Shown here: positions 8,972-16,964 of the stretch, piece after piece
Layout: the number at the start of each line of letters is the position of its first letter
How positions within the stretch are numbered: the first letter of the stretch is position 1
DNA from: CAIXPS01 sp034430115
GTDB taxonomy: Bacteria; Chloroflexota; Anaerolineae; J036; Brachytrichaceae
Reading direction: 5' to 3'
Length of the DNA stretch: 60,058 nt
Assembly (NCBI GenBank): GCA_034430115.1
Contig: DAOUFG010000178.1
Coordinates: 1-60,058, forward strand
Made by a program: the position numbers and the translations under genes
The notes under the pieces: generated by a model
What the model was told of the DNA's origin: nothing
Seen by the model: the letters and a program-made list of their open reading frames with translations, nothing else
The model's database searches: none

Positions 8972-10045
8972 CTACACGACGACGACGGTCGTGCCTTCGG
9001 TCATACTCTTGCTCATCGTATAGCGCTCGATCATATCGTTGGCCGGCATGCTCCAACGCCAGACCCATTTGGCATTTTCAGACGGCAAATTCACGCAGCC
9101 GTGGCTGCGTTGCACGCCAAAGTCATTGTGCCAGTAGGTGCCGTGAAAGGCGATGCCGTTGGTGATGAAATAACTCACCCACGGGATGCCCGGCAAGTCG
9201 AAGTAGTCCGAATCGCCGGCGGCGCCGCCATACATGTGCTGCGTAGGCGTCTTGCGGTAGACGTGCCAGGTGCCGGGGGGCGTCGCAAAATTGCCCGCAT
9301 CGCTGAAGACGGCGCCCGTGGCGGCGCGGCTGGTGAAGACTTCCTTTTCCTTTTCGTAGGCATACACGCGTTGCTCTTTCAGGTTCACGACCAGCTTTTT
9401 ATCCTGGGGGGCCACGTCGGGCGAAAGCGGCTCAAATTCCTCCGCCGTGATCGGGCGCAGATGCTTCCCAGGGACGAAGTACAGCCCGGCAAAAGATTCA
9501 TCCTCGATTTGGTACCACAGGTCGGTGCTCGTCAGATCGGTGGACTTCACCACCTTCACCACTCTATAGACGGTGCCACCATAATAACGGTAGCGCGTGC
9601 GCGCTGCGCTGAGCGAAGGGCCGGAGCGCGCATCCGTATAGGGCACCGTCACTTCAGCCCAAAAGCCGTGTTCCCCGGCGTCAGTCCTTGTCTCGTTCAA
9701 TTGCCAATGCACCGGCTGTACCAGCGCCGAATGGATGTAACCGCCTTCCACCTCGTACCATATCTTATTGTGCCAGTTGCCCGAGTCCGTTTCCATCTCC
9801 ACATATATCGGCAACACGGAATCGGTTGCCAAAGTTTCTACCACTTTGGCGTCCATGCTGGGTTCCTTGCGCACCACCGCGCCATAATTAATTGCCCGCG
9901 CAAATCCAATGATCGGGCGAGTGGGGGCGGGGGCCTCGGGCAAACCATCGGCGTAACGATCGACGATTGAGGGAAGTGGCGGCAAGAGGGCCTGGGAGAG
10001 GGCAAGCGAACTTAACTTAAGTAGCGAGCGGCGGTTCAATCTCAT
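8972..10045 (-). CDS. L,D-transpeptidase (YkuD family), exported
   Basis: Cross-links peptidoglycan stem peptides or attaches proteins to them, outside the cytoplasmic membrane. The N-terminus MRLNRRSLLKLSSLALSQALL has a twin-arginine-like RRSLLKL followed by a short hydrophobic stretch, so Tat-type export is plausible. The middle (about residues 45-190) looks like SH3-type repeats (YGAVVRKEPSMDAKVVETL). The catalytic YkuD domain is C-terminal: IAFHGTYWHNDFG and QRSHGCVNLPSENA near residue 312 with the nucleophilic Cys. The protein has 357 residues and is a single-gene unit facing away from the RRM gene. Confidence 0.9.
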   Translation of the reverse strand: MRLNRRSLLKLSSLALSQALLPPLPSIVDRYADGLPEAPAPTRPIIGFARAINYGAVVRKEPSMDAKVVETLATDSVLPIYVEMETDSGNWHNKIWYEVEGGYIHSALVQPVHWQLNETRTDAGEHGFWAEVTVPYTDARSGPSLSAARTRYRYYGGTVYRVVKVVKSTDLTSTDLWYQIEDESFAGLYFVPGKHLRPITAEEFEPLSPDVAPQDKKLVVNLKEQRVYAYEKEKEVFTSRAATGAVFSDAGNFATPPGTWHVYRKTPTQHMYGGAAGDSDYFDLPGIPWVSYFITNGIAFHGTYWHNDFGVQRSHGCVNLPSENAKWVWRWSMPANDMIERYTMSKSMTEGTTVVVV

Positions 10046-10092
10046 AGCTGCCTATTCTACTCACGGAATCTTAATTTTGAATCGTTTCAATA

Positions 10093-10120
10093 TGGACTTT
10101 TCATTCGCGCCGTGTACAAT
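10093..10120 (+). promoter_or_regulatory. Promoter candidate for small RNA/leader
   Basis: TGGACT (10093-10098) and TACAAT (10115-10120) with 16 bp between them. A transcript would start near 10127 and meet the terminator at 10178-10210, giving an RNA of about 85 nt. Confidence 0.4.
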
Positions 10121-10126
10121 CTGCAC

Positions 10127-10210
10127 TATCTGTAGAGTTCATGTGTGGGTGCATCCAGGACTAACCTTCGTATAGGACCGCCAAGCTCACGGGCTTGGGC
10201 GGCCTTTTTT
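10127..10210 (+). ncRNA. Candidate small RNA or attenuated leader upstream of RRM gene
   Basis: A short transcription unit is suggested by a promoter candidate at 10093-10120 and a strong intrinsic terminator at 10178-10210, with no open reading frame between them. The RRM protein gene begins 98 bp after the terminator on the same strand. Two readings are possible: an independent ~85-nt RNA, or a leader in which the terminator is read through under some condition, such as cold. No Rfam family is recognised. Confidence 0.4.
10178..10210 (+). terminator. Intrinsic terminator or attenuator
   Basis: CCGCCAAGC (10178-10186) pairs with GCTTGGGCGG (10193-10202) with one bulged G and a 6-nt loop, then CC and six T. 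There is no plus-strand protein gene upstream, so it ends a small RNA or attenuates the RRM gene. Confidence 0.75.
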
Positions 10211-10307
10211 GTTTATGTGGCGCTGGACATTTGCTCGAACCTACGGATTGTTTTAACACGCTGCGGCGGGCATGTTCCTGGCAGCACACCCGATCTTAGG
10301 AGGATCG

Positions 10308-10679
10308 ATGAACAGTAAGTTATTCGTTGGCAATTTGTCGTACAGCACCACTGAGGAAGAACTGCGCGAGTTTTTTAGCCAGGCCGGCAACATCAAAGCA
10401 GTCACAATCCCCATGGACCGCACGACGGATCGGCCCCGTGGCTTTGCATTCGTAGAGATGGAAAGCCCAGCCGAGGCACAGAAGGCGATCACACTATGCA
10501 ATGGTCAAATGCTTGGTGGGCGACAAATCAATGTCAACGAAGCGCGTCCACCGGAGGCTCGCAGTAGCTTTGGTGGTGGCTCAGGTGGTGGTGGCAACCG
10601 CGAAGGTGGCCGGGACTTCAATCGCGGTGGCGGCGGCAATGATCGCCGTGGTGGTGGCCGCCCGCAGCGTCGTTTCTAA
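10308..10679 (+). CDS. Glycine-rich RRM RNA-binding protein
   Basis: A 123-residue single-RRM protein. RNP2 is LFVGNLS near the N-terminus and RNP1 is RGFAFVEM near residue 46, both intact. After about residue 82 the tail is Gly/Arg/Asn-rich (GGGSGGGGNREGG and similar). This is the architecture of the bacterial Rbp proteins known best in cyanobacteria, many of which are cold-responsive RNA chaperones. The ATG at 10308 is preceded by AGGAGG at 10298-10303, which fixes the start; an ATG-like start at 10272 is rejected. A terminator follows at 10717-10760, so it is a monocistronic unit. Confidence 0.92.
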   Translation: MNSKLFVGNLSYSTTEEELREFFSQAGNIKAVTIPMDRTTDRPRGFAFVEMESPAEAQKAITLCNGQMLGGRQINVNEARPPEARSSFGGGSGGGGNREGGRDFNRGGGGNDRRGGGRPQRRF

Positions 10680-10716
10680 TTGTTCGACCCTCATATTGAC
10701 CGGAGTTTGATACAAA

Positions 10717-10765
10717 AACCCGGGAAGCCAGGCTGATCTTTCAACCAGGCTTCCCGGGTTTACTT
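10717..10765. terminator. Bidirectional terminator
   Basis: AACCCGGGAAGCC (10717-10729) and GGCTTCCCGGGTT (10748-10760) form a perfect 13-bp stem, flanked by A-rich sequence on the left and a T-run on the right. It serves both the RRM gene (plus) and the M16 protease gene (minus, stop at 10767). Confidence 0.85.
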
Positions 10766-10766
10766 T

Positions 10767-13694
10767 TTAGAGCACCTTCGTCACCTGCAACCCCAGTTTC
10801 TTTTCCTGGTTCGCCTTCTCAATCGCCTGTTCAGACCCAAGCACTACGACGCTGCCTTCGGCCTTTACCAAATCAAGAACATCCGCAAAGGCGTGCACGT
10901 CCTTGGCGGTCGTGCCAAGCACCTCGTCACGCAGCCGCTGCCGATCGGCTTCGGTATCGCCGGCCAGGTAACGCAACATCGACGTATAGCCCTTGGCGTC
11001 GGGCAACTGATATTGGTCCAGATCGCCGATGGTGCCGATGATCGACTTGGTCACTTCCTCATCGCTCAATTCCGCCGTGCGCAGGAACTCGGCCGTGTTG
11101 TCATAGGTTTCGAGCGTGCCTTGCAAGTTCGGGTCACGATAGGAGACGAACGTAAATGTGCCGGAACGGTGATCGAACAGGCAGAAGCCGCCATAAGCCC
11201 CGCCCTGCACGCGCACGCGCTCCCATAGCCAGGTGGTGCGCAACAGGTTGTTCGTCACCATCACCGAACCGTTCAACCGATACCCCAGCTTGTAGAGGTT
11301 TGCGCCCTTGCCTACATAATTCACCTGGGCCGGGATGGTAAGCCCCTCCGGTGCGCTGCTGGCGGTCTTCCAGGCACCGCCGTTGCTCGCGCTGCCCTCC
11401 GGCAACGCCGTCAAGAAGCGCTCCAACACCGGCTGGAATGTTTGCCAGTGAGCCTGATCCAGCGTGACGTTGCAGATGGCATTCGCGCGATTCAGCAACT
11501 GGGCGCGAATCGCTTCCAGCGTCTTCAGCACCGCCGGCCAATCTTTCTCCACCTGCTCCGCCAGGCGACGCAGGAAGAACAGATAGCTGACGCCGTTCAT
11601 CTGCTCGCCCGCCCAATCGGCCTGCGTGTAATGTGCGCGCAACCGCGTGTTGACCACACGGTGCCCGGCCGGCACCAGCCCCGCCTCCTGGCCGGCTTTC
11701 TCTTCCAGCACCATCTGGCGGAAGCGCTCGCGGTTATCCAGTTTCACGGTGAGCAGCACGTCTTGCAAGATGTTCAACAGATCGGCACTCTGCGCCACGG
11801 TGGCCTTGCCGCGCAAGAATAGCCAGGCCGTCGCAGCATCGTCCGCGCGATGCTGTATAGCAGACGTGAACGATGCGGGACGGATGCCACCCGTCTTGCT
11901 GCCGATGCGCTGGGCCAGTTTGACGAAGTCCTCGGTCTGGGTGCCCATCTCCAACAGCGCGCGCCCGAAGAGCGTCACGTAGGGTAAATACTCGGGCGCC
12001 AGCGCGCGCAGATTGAATCCGACGTCCAGGTAAGTGATGCCATTGGTAAACAAGTCGTGATAGAGCAGCTTCACGTCTTGCGCCTGGCTGATCTCCAGTG
12101 GGATCAGCGTGTTCCGCTTATCGATGTCCGCCAGTTTCAGCATCGGGATGGTCGCCAACGCCTCGGGCGAATCGGGCGCGGCTTGCAATTCCTTCAGGCG
12201 CTGCGTCTCGGCGATGATGTTCTGCACCTCGGCGTCGGTCATGGCGGCGCGAGCCTTGTCCAGCCGCTCACGCTCCGCCGCCTCCTGGCGAGCGCCGGCG
12301 CCGGCATCGGGCTGCAACAAGACGGTGGTGCGGTGCATATTGTTCAAGAAGGATTGCTCGATCAACCCCTCAAAATAGCGCGGGTTCGCGGCCAGCTTTT
12401 GCTTGATAGCGTTCAGTGGCACTTCAAAGGCCAGCCGGGCCAGCGGGTCCGCCCCATGCAGCCAGGTCGTCAGTGCGCTGAGCATCAGCGCCAACCCGCG
12501 CGGGAAGGAGCCGGTGTTATTTTCACGCAGGCGGAACTCGACGGTGTTCAACGAAGCCTCCACCATCTCGCGCTCGATGCCGGTGCGCACAAGCTGGGTG
12601 AGCGTCTCCAGGATGAGCTTTTCCACCTTGCTGGCATCTTGCGGCGTGATGCCCTTCAAGCCGGTGGAGAAGCTCAACTGGCGCAGTTCGTCTTCCAGGC
12701 CGCCGCCGGTCAGGTCTTCACCCAGGCCGGAATCGATCAGCGCCTTGCGCAAAGGCGAAGCGGGCGTGCCCACCAGGATGTGTGACAGGATGGCCTGGGC
12801 CAGCGCGGCTTCCACGTCGCTGTTGTCGTCCAGCAACCAGTTGATCGTCACCAGCCCCTTCTTCTGCGGTTTGCCGCCGTCCTGTTCGCCCGCGTGATAG
12901 CCATACACCAGGTGATGCGACTCTTTGAAGGGGGCTTGCAGTTTGATGCGCGGCGCGGCTTCGATGGCGCCGAAGTCTTTCAAATACCCCTGCACGATTT
13001 CGAGACGCTTCTCAGGGTCGTCATTGCCATAGAAGTAGATGAACGCGTTCGACGGGTGATAGTACTGGGCGTGAAACTGCTTGAAGGCCTGATAGGTCAG
13101 GTCGGGGATGCTGGCCGGGTCGCCCCCCGAATCGACGCCATAGGCATTGTCGGGGAAGAGCGACTGCTGCGTGTAACGGCCCAGCAGGTTATCGGGCGAC
13201 GAATAAGCCCCCTTCATCTCGTTGAACACCACGCCCTTGAAACTGAGCGGCTGGTCTGGGGTTTCCAGTTCATAGTGCCAGCCTTCTTGCTTAAGCGTTT
13301 CGGGCGTGATGCGCGGGTAGAATACCGCATCCAGGTAGACGTCGATCAGGTTGTAAAAGTCCTGCAAGTTCTGGCTGGCGACGGGGTAGCACGTTTTGTC
13401 AGGATACGTGAAGGCGTTGAGAAACGTATTCAGCGACCCCTTCATAAGCTCGACGAATGGCTCCTTCACCGGGTATTTGCGCGACCCGCACAACACCGAG
13501 TGTTCCATGATGTGCGCCACGCCGGTTGAATCGGGTGGCGGCGTGAGGAAGCTGATGCCGAACACCTTGTTCTCATCGTCATTTTCCATAGAGAGCAACT
13601 GCGCACCGGTTTGGATATGCCGATACAACCGCGCACGCGTATTAATCTCTGGAATCGTCTGCTCACGAATCAGTTCAAAATGATCCTTTGACAT
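10767..13694 (-). CDS. Zinc metalloprotease, M16C/presequence-protease (PreP) type
   Basis: A 975-residue insulinase-superfamily peptidase that degrades short peptides inside a closed chamber. The inverted zinc motif HxxEH is visible as GVAHIMEHSVLCGS, residues 61-65, near the N-terminus. The length of about 970 residues and the segments LMKGSLNTFLNAFTYPDKT and YSSPDNLLGRYTQQSLFPD match the PreP/M16C subfamily with four domains in one chain. No signal peptide is seen from the chosen ATG (13694), which has AAAGGA in front; a longer frame to 13772 adds an unlikely N-terminus. It is a monocistronic unit divergent from the NUDIX gene. Confidence 0.92.
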   Translation of the reverse strand: MSKDHFELIREQTIPEINTRARLYRHIQTGAQLLSMENDDENKVFGISFLTPPPDSTGVAHIMEHSVLCGSRKYPVKEPFVELMKGSLNTFLNAFTYPDKTCYPVASQNLQDFYNLIDVYLDAVFYPRITPETLKQEGWHYELETPDQPLSFKGVVFNEMKGAYSSPDNLLGRYTQQSLFPDNAYGVDSGGDPASIPDLTYQAFKQFHAQYYHPSNAFIYFYGNDDPEKRLEIVQGYLKDFGAIEAAPRIKLQAPFKESHHLVYGYHAGEQDGGKPQKKGLVTINWLLDDNSDVEAALAQAILSHILVGTPASPLRKALIDSGLGEDLTGGGLEDELRQLSFSTGLKGITPQDASKVEKLILETLTQLVRTGIEREMVEASLNTVEFRLRENNTGSFPRGLALMLSALTTWLHGADPLARLAFEVPLNAIKQKLAANPRYFEGLIEQSFLNNMHRTTVLLQPDAGAGARQEAAERERLDKARAAMTDAEVQNIIAETQRLKELQAAPDSPEALATIPMLKLADIDKRNTLIPLEISQAQDVKLLYHDLFTNGITYLDVGFNLRALAPEYLPYVTLFGRALLEMGTQTEDFVKLAQRIGSKTGGIRPASFTSAIQHRADDAATAWLFLRGKATVAQSADLLNILQDVLLTVKLDNRERFRQMVLEEKAGQEAGLVPAGHRVVNTRLRAHYTQADWAGEQMNGVSYLFFLRRLAEQVEKDWPAVLKTLEAIRAQLLNRANAICNVTLDQAHWQTFQPVLERFLTALPEGSASNGGAWKTASSAPEGLTIPAQVNYVGKGANLYKLGYRLNGSVMVTNNLLRTTWLWERVRVQGGAYGGFCLFDHRSGTFTFVSYRDPNLQGTLETYDNTAEFLRTAELSDEEVTKSIIGTIGDLDQYQLPDAKGYTSMLRYLAGDTEADRQRLRDEVLGTTAKDVHAFADVLDLVKAEGSVVVLGSEQAIEKANQEKKLGLQVTKVL

Positions 13695-13780
13695 ATTTCC
13701 TTTACACCCCGCAGCGCTCCTACTACCGTGGATCATGCACCACGCGGAGCTAAGCATTACTGACAAAACCAATCATGGTG

Positions 13781-13817
13781 AGCCTGTCGTCCTTCGGCAA
13801 ACTCAGGATGCACCCCT
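13781..13817. repeat. REP-like fragment (GAGCCTGTCG)
   Basis: The spacer between the protease and NUDIX genes carries GGTGAGCCTGTCGTCCTTCG and a diverged inverse copy (GGCAAACTCAGG). The word GAGCCTGTCG recurs in the perfect 13-bp inverted repeat at 42219-42256. It is probably a decayed copy of that dispersed element. Confidence 0.35.
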
Positions 13818-13867
13818 TGCCAGGCGCCTTAACCAGGATTAAATCTTATCATCGACAATGGAGAACC

Positions 13868-14509
13868 ATGAACATTGCACAAAAACTTGCCTATTGGGCC
13901 GATTGGCTGCGCGAGATTTCCGCAACGGGATTGTTCTTCGCCTCCAACATCTATGACGAAGGGCACTTTCGCGCAGTACAGACCATTGCGATGGAAATGA
14001 TGGCGACCGCGACGGGGCAGACGCCGGAGCAAATCGAGCCCTTGCGCACGACCGTGTTCGCGCACCGCACGCCGTTTTCGGTGGTCGATGCCGCCGTGAT
14101 CGACCAGGCCGGGCGCATTTTGCTGATTCGTCGCAGCGACAACAACCTGTGGGCCATGCCCGGGGGCGCGTGCGAGGTGGGCGACACGCCCGCCCAGGGA
14201 GCCGTGCGCGAAACGTTGGAAGAAACCGGGGTGCATTGCCGGCCAGTGGCGCTCGTCGGCGTGCATGACTCGCGGCGTTGCGGGGCAGTCAGCCAACACC
14301 AGCTCTATCTACTCCTGTTTCTATGTGAGCCGCTGGACGTGAGCCGGATCGGGCATGGCTCACACGCACACGAGGTAAAAGACGTTGCATGGTTCGCTGA
14401 GGGCGCATTGCCGCCGGAGAACGAGATCGACCCTGGTCATCGCACCCGCATCCCAGAGGCTTATCGCGTCTGGCATGGCGACACGCGCGCATTCTTTGGC
14501 GCTGCGTGA
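13868..14509 (+). CDS. NUDIX hydrolase with N-terminal accessory domain
   Basis: Cleaves a nucleoside diphosphate linked to another moiety. The Nudix box reads GGACEVGDTPAQGAVRETLE followed by ETGV, near residues 98-121, matching GX5EX7REUXEEXGU. The first ~65 residues (LAYWADWLREISATGLFFA, FRAVQTIAMEMMA) match the small helical domain found at the N-terminus of the YjhB-type NUDIX hydrolases. The ATG at 13868 gives a protein of 213 residues; the longer frame from 13775 includes repeat DNA. Substrate is unknown; ADP-ribose or nucleotide sugars are common in this group. Single gene. Confidence 0.88.
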   Translation: MNIAQKLAYWADWLREISATGLFFASNIYDEGHFRAVQTIAMEMMATATGQTPEQIEPLRTTVFAHRTPFSVVDAAVIDQAGRILLIRRSDNNLWAMPGGACEVGDTPAQGAVRETLEETGVHCRPVALVGVHDSRRCGAVSQHQLYLLLFLCEPLDVSRIGHGSHAHEVKDVAWFAEGALPPENEIDPGHRTRIPEAYRVWHGDTRAFFGAA

Positions 14510-14644
14510 GAGCGCTTCGGAGCCGTGGGGGCATGGGAGAGCGGGTGAAAGGGAGCAAAGGTGCGCCACCTCTCCCCTGTTTCCGCAGCCCCCAAGGCAT
14601 CGATGTCCAAATAAGTTGCCAGAAGAAGCTGACGAGAGCGTCAA

Positions 14645-14710
14645 ATGTAGGGCGACTTGTTAAGTCGCCCAGTCAGACTCGCAAGGGCGAGATAACATCT
14701 CGCCCTACAT
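14645..14710. repeat. Double-hairpin REP-like element
   Basis: Outer arms ATGTAGGGCGA (14645-14655) and TCGCCCTACAT (14700-14710) are perfect inverse copies. Inside, GGGCGACTT/AAGTCGCCC (14650-14658, 14662-14670) and GGGCGAGAT/ATCTCGCCC (14685-14693, 14697-14705) form two hairpins. It lies between convergent genes and could also terminate transcription, but no T-run is present. Confidence 0.75.
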
Positions 14711-14750
14711 GATCGAGGCAAAAGCGGCGTTAGGAATTTCAGCGACTAAC

Positions 14751-15443
14751 TCAGAGTGACACGCGGCGAAAAGCCTCCACGTAAGTGACCTTGCCGTCGG
14801 CGGTCATGTGGAACATGCTCTGCCGATAGCGTGCCTCGAAGCGGGCCGGGTCGGGATCTTTGATCTGCGAGACGTGCTGGCACACCGCCCTGGCCTTGAC
14901 TGACACGTAATCACTCACGTCCACCCACGTATTCGGCGCAATGGGCCCGGCGAAATAGACTTCACGCGGGTTGTGCATCTGGAACCCTTCCTCCAACAGT
15001 TCGGGGAAGAACATGCGGTTATTGGCGGCAGGGAAGATGGCGTCGCACACCAGCAGACCCATGGTGCGATGATCGGGATGATTGATCCCGCGCGCGCCGG
15101 AATGGATCGTCTGGTGATCGGTGGTGACGATGATCTGCGGCCTGGCACGGCGGATTTCGCGCGTCAAGTCGCGGCGGAGCGCCAGCGTGTTATAAAGATC
15201 GCCGTCCACGTAGTGCAAGAAGCGAATGTCGTGAACGCCGAGTACGGCTGCGGCATTACGCTGCTCCACCTCGCGCAGTACGGCCAGTTCATCCGGGGTG
15301 ATATCCGTCCGGTCGGTGCCCTTCTGCCCGCCCGTGACAATGGCGTAGTGAATCGTATTTCCTTCGGCTGCCCAACGAGCTAATGTGGCCCCGCAGAAAA
15401 ATTCGGGGTCGTCTGGATGCGCAACGATAACAAGAATGTCCAT
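14751..15443 (-). CDS. PIG-L (LmbE-like) deacetylase
   Basis: A zinc-dependent N-acetylglucosamine-type deacetylase of 230 residues. The metal motif AHPDDPEFFCG (HPDDE-like) is at the N-terminus, and the third ligand lies in INHPDHRTMG. Members remove acetyl groups from GlcNAc-PI, GlcNAc-inositol (mycothiol), bacillithiol precursors or other amino sugars; nothing here fixes the substrate. It lies 85 bp after ricT on the same strand and could be the third gene of the mrp-ricT unit. Confidence 0.88.
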   Translation of the reverse strand: MDILVIVAHPDDPEFFCGATLARWAAEGNTIHYAIVTGGQKGTDRTDITPDELAVLREVEQRNAAAVLGVHDIRFLHYVDGDLYNTLALRRDLTREIRRARPQIIVTTDHQTIHSGARGINHPDHRTMGLLVCDAIFPAANNRMFFPELLEEGFQMHNPREVYFAGPIAPNTWVDVSDYVSVKARAVCQHVSQIKDPDPARFEARYRQSMFHMTADGKVTYVEAFRRVSL

Positions 15444-15528
15444 ATTCTATTTAGTTGTAAGTATGCTTCGTCGTGAAAGGCGACCGGCCGAAGGCGAATT
15501 CGCTCCTGCCACCCGCCCTTCATCTTAA

Positions 15529-16950
15529 CTAAGGTTCCGGCGGTTTGCGCTGCAATGGCCGGCGGAGTGGCCTGCGCACAGGTCGAGGGGCTGATGATGG
15601 CTCTGTGGAGGAGGGCGGCTCGCTCTCGCTGCCCTGGCTCGTGTGTGGGGCTTGCGAAAGGTCACCACGCCGCGCGGACGCCTGGCGTTTGCTATGCAAT
15701 GGGCGTTTATACCCTTTGTGTTCGCCGGTGGTTGCGGCTTCTTCCGTCGGCTTTGGATGCTGCTGCGCAGCCGGTTGCGTCGTGCCGGGCGCAGCCTTGT
15801 GTTTCTTCTTCTTGTGCTTCTTCTTCGGCGTGGCGTCGGACGCACCCGCAACGGCCTCCGCCTTGGCCGCAGGTTCGGCAATTGCCGCCTCCGGCGCAGC
15901 AACTTCGGCGGATTTGTTCTTTCCGCAAGTACACTCGCCATTTTCGTGCCTGTCGCACGTCCCACTGGCAGCCTTCTCTTGCAAACGCTTCAGCTCTTCC
16001 AACGGCACGATCTCTTCACGGTGCACCAGGACTTGCTTGGCCGTTTCGCCTTCGCCGATCAGCAGCACCACCGAGTCACGCATCGGCAGCACGTCCACCA
16101 CCTTGCCCTGCCCCTGGGGAGAGCCGATGATGGTGTTCTTCTTCGGCAGGTGCCGGCGCGCCTCCACGTATTGCTCATACTCATAGATGAGACAACAGCG
16201 CAAGCGCCCGCACATGCCGGTGATGTCATGCGGGTTCAGGCTCAGGCCTTGCTCTTTGGCGTGCTTGATGGAGATGGGGCTGAAGTCCGTCAAGAAACGT
16301 GAACAACAGCGCTGTTCGATGCCGCAGGCGCCCATCCCGCCCACAATCTTGGCCACTTCGCGCGGGCTGACCTGGCGCGTCTCGATGCGCGCGCGGTAGA
16401 GCCGGCTCATAATCTGGCGCAGTTCGTTGGTCTCCACGCGCTCTTCCTGGTCAGAGGAGTAGAGGAAAGTCAACGTCTGGCCGTCGAAGCTATATTCGGC
16501 CTTTACGATCTTAATCGGCAAGCGCAAGGCGTTGGATTCGGCCCGGCAGGCGATCATCGCCTCCAGTTCCTTACTCTCATAAAAGTGGCGCATTGCCATG
16601 TCGCGCCCGGTGGCCAGGCGCTCCACGTGCTTGAACACGCTCAGGTCGTGCGTATCGCGCGGCGGCTTGAGCGATGCAACCTGGCCCATCTGGCGCCCGC
16701 GCGCGGAATCCACCACCACCCAGTCGCCAACCTTCAGGTCGAATTTGTCGGCCAGGTAGTGATAGACTTTGCCGGCACGTTGAAAGCGCACGCCGGCAAA
16801 CCTAAGTTCCGCCGGCGCCTGCCTGATGGATTGTGCTTGCATCCATTCCGGCGCATCAAACATGGATGGCTCGGGGGCTGCAGGGGGCATCGCCCCTTCT
16901 GCCACCGGAGATGATTCCACGCGCCCCGGAGTGGGGATATCGTTCGTCAT
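15529..16950 (-). CDS. PSP1-domain protein, RicT/YaaT-like, with low-complexity C-terminus
   Basis: The PSP1 core (about residues 50-330) has the family Cys clusters CGIEQRCCSRFL and MCGRLRCCLIYEYEQYVEAR. In Bacillus, RicT (YaaT) is part of a Fe-S containing Ric complex that supports RNA processing and development. Here the core is followed by about 120 residues of low complexity, including CDRHENGECTCGK and a Lys-rich patch KKKHKKKKHK, then a Pro/Ser/Arg-rich end. The 473-residue length exceeds the usual ~270-300. It begins 14 bp after the mrp stop with AGGATT in front of the ATG. Placement behind an Fe-S carrier gene fits a Fe-S protein. Confidence 0.85.
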   Translation of the reverse strand: MTNDIPTPGRVESSPVAEGAMPPAAPEPSMFDAPEWMQAQSIRQAPAELRFAGVRFQRAGKVYHYLADKFDLKVGDWVVVDSARGRQMGQVASLKPPRDTHDLSVFKHVERLATGRDMAMRHFYESKELEAMIACRAESNALRLPIKIVKAEYSFDGQTLTFLYSSDQEERVETNELRQIMSRLYRARIETRQVSPREVAKIVGGMGACGIEQRCCSRFLTDFSPISIKHAKEQGLSLNPHDITGMCGRLRCCLIYEYEQYVEARRHLPKKNTIIGSPQGQGKVVDVLPMRDSVVLLIGEGETAKQVLVHREEIVPLEELKRLQEKAASGTCDRHENGECTCGKNKSAEVAAPEAAIAEPAAKAEAVAGASDATPKKKHKKKKHKAAPGTTQPAAQQHPKPTEEAATTGEHKGYKRPLHSKRQASARRGDLSQAPHTSQGSESEPPSSTEPSSAPRPVRRPLRRPLQRKPPEP

Positions 16951-16964
16951 TCAATAATCCTGCG

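Noticed and set aside
8733..9023. 96-codon plus-strand frame
   Set aside because: Overlaps the end of the L,D-transpeptidase gene, no ribosome-binding site and no protein-like pattern.
10225..10262. tRNA-like TTCGAACC word
   Set aside because: GCTCGAACCTACGG resembles a T-loop, but no acceptor, D or anticodon arm can be drawn around it.
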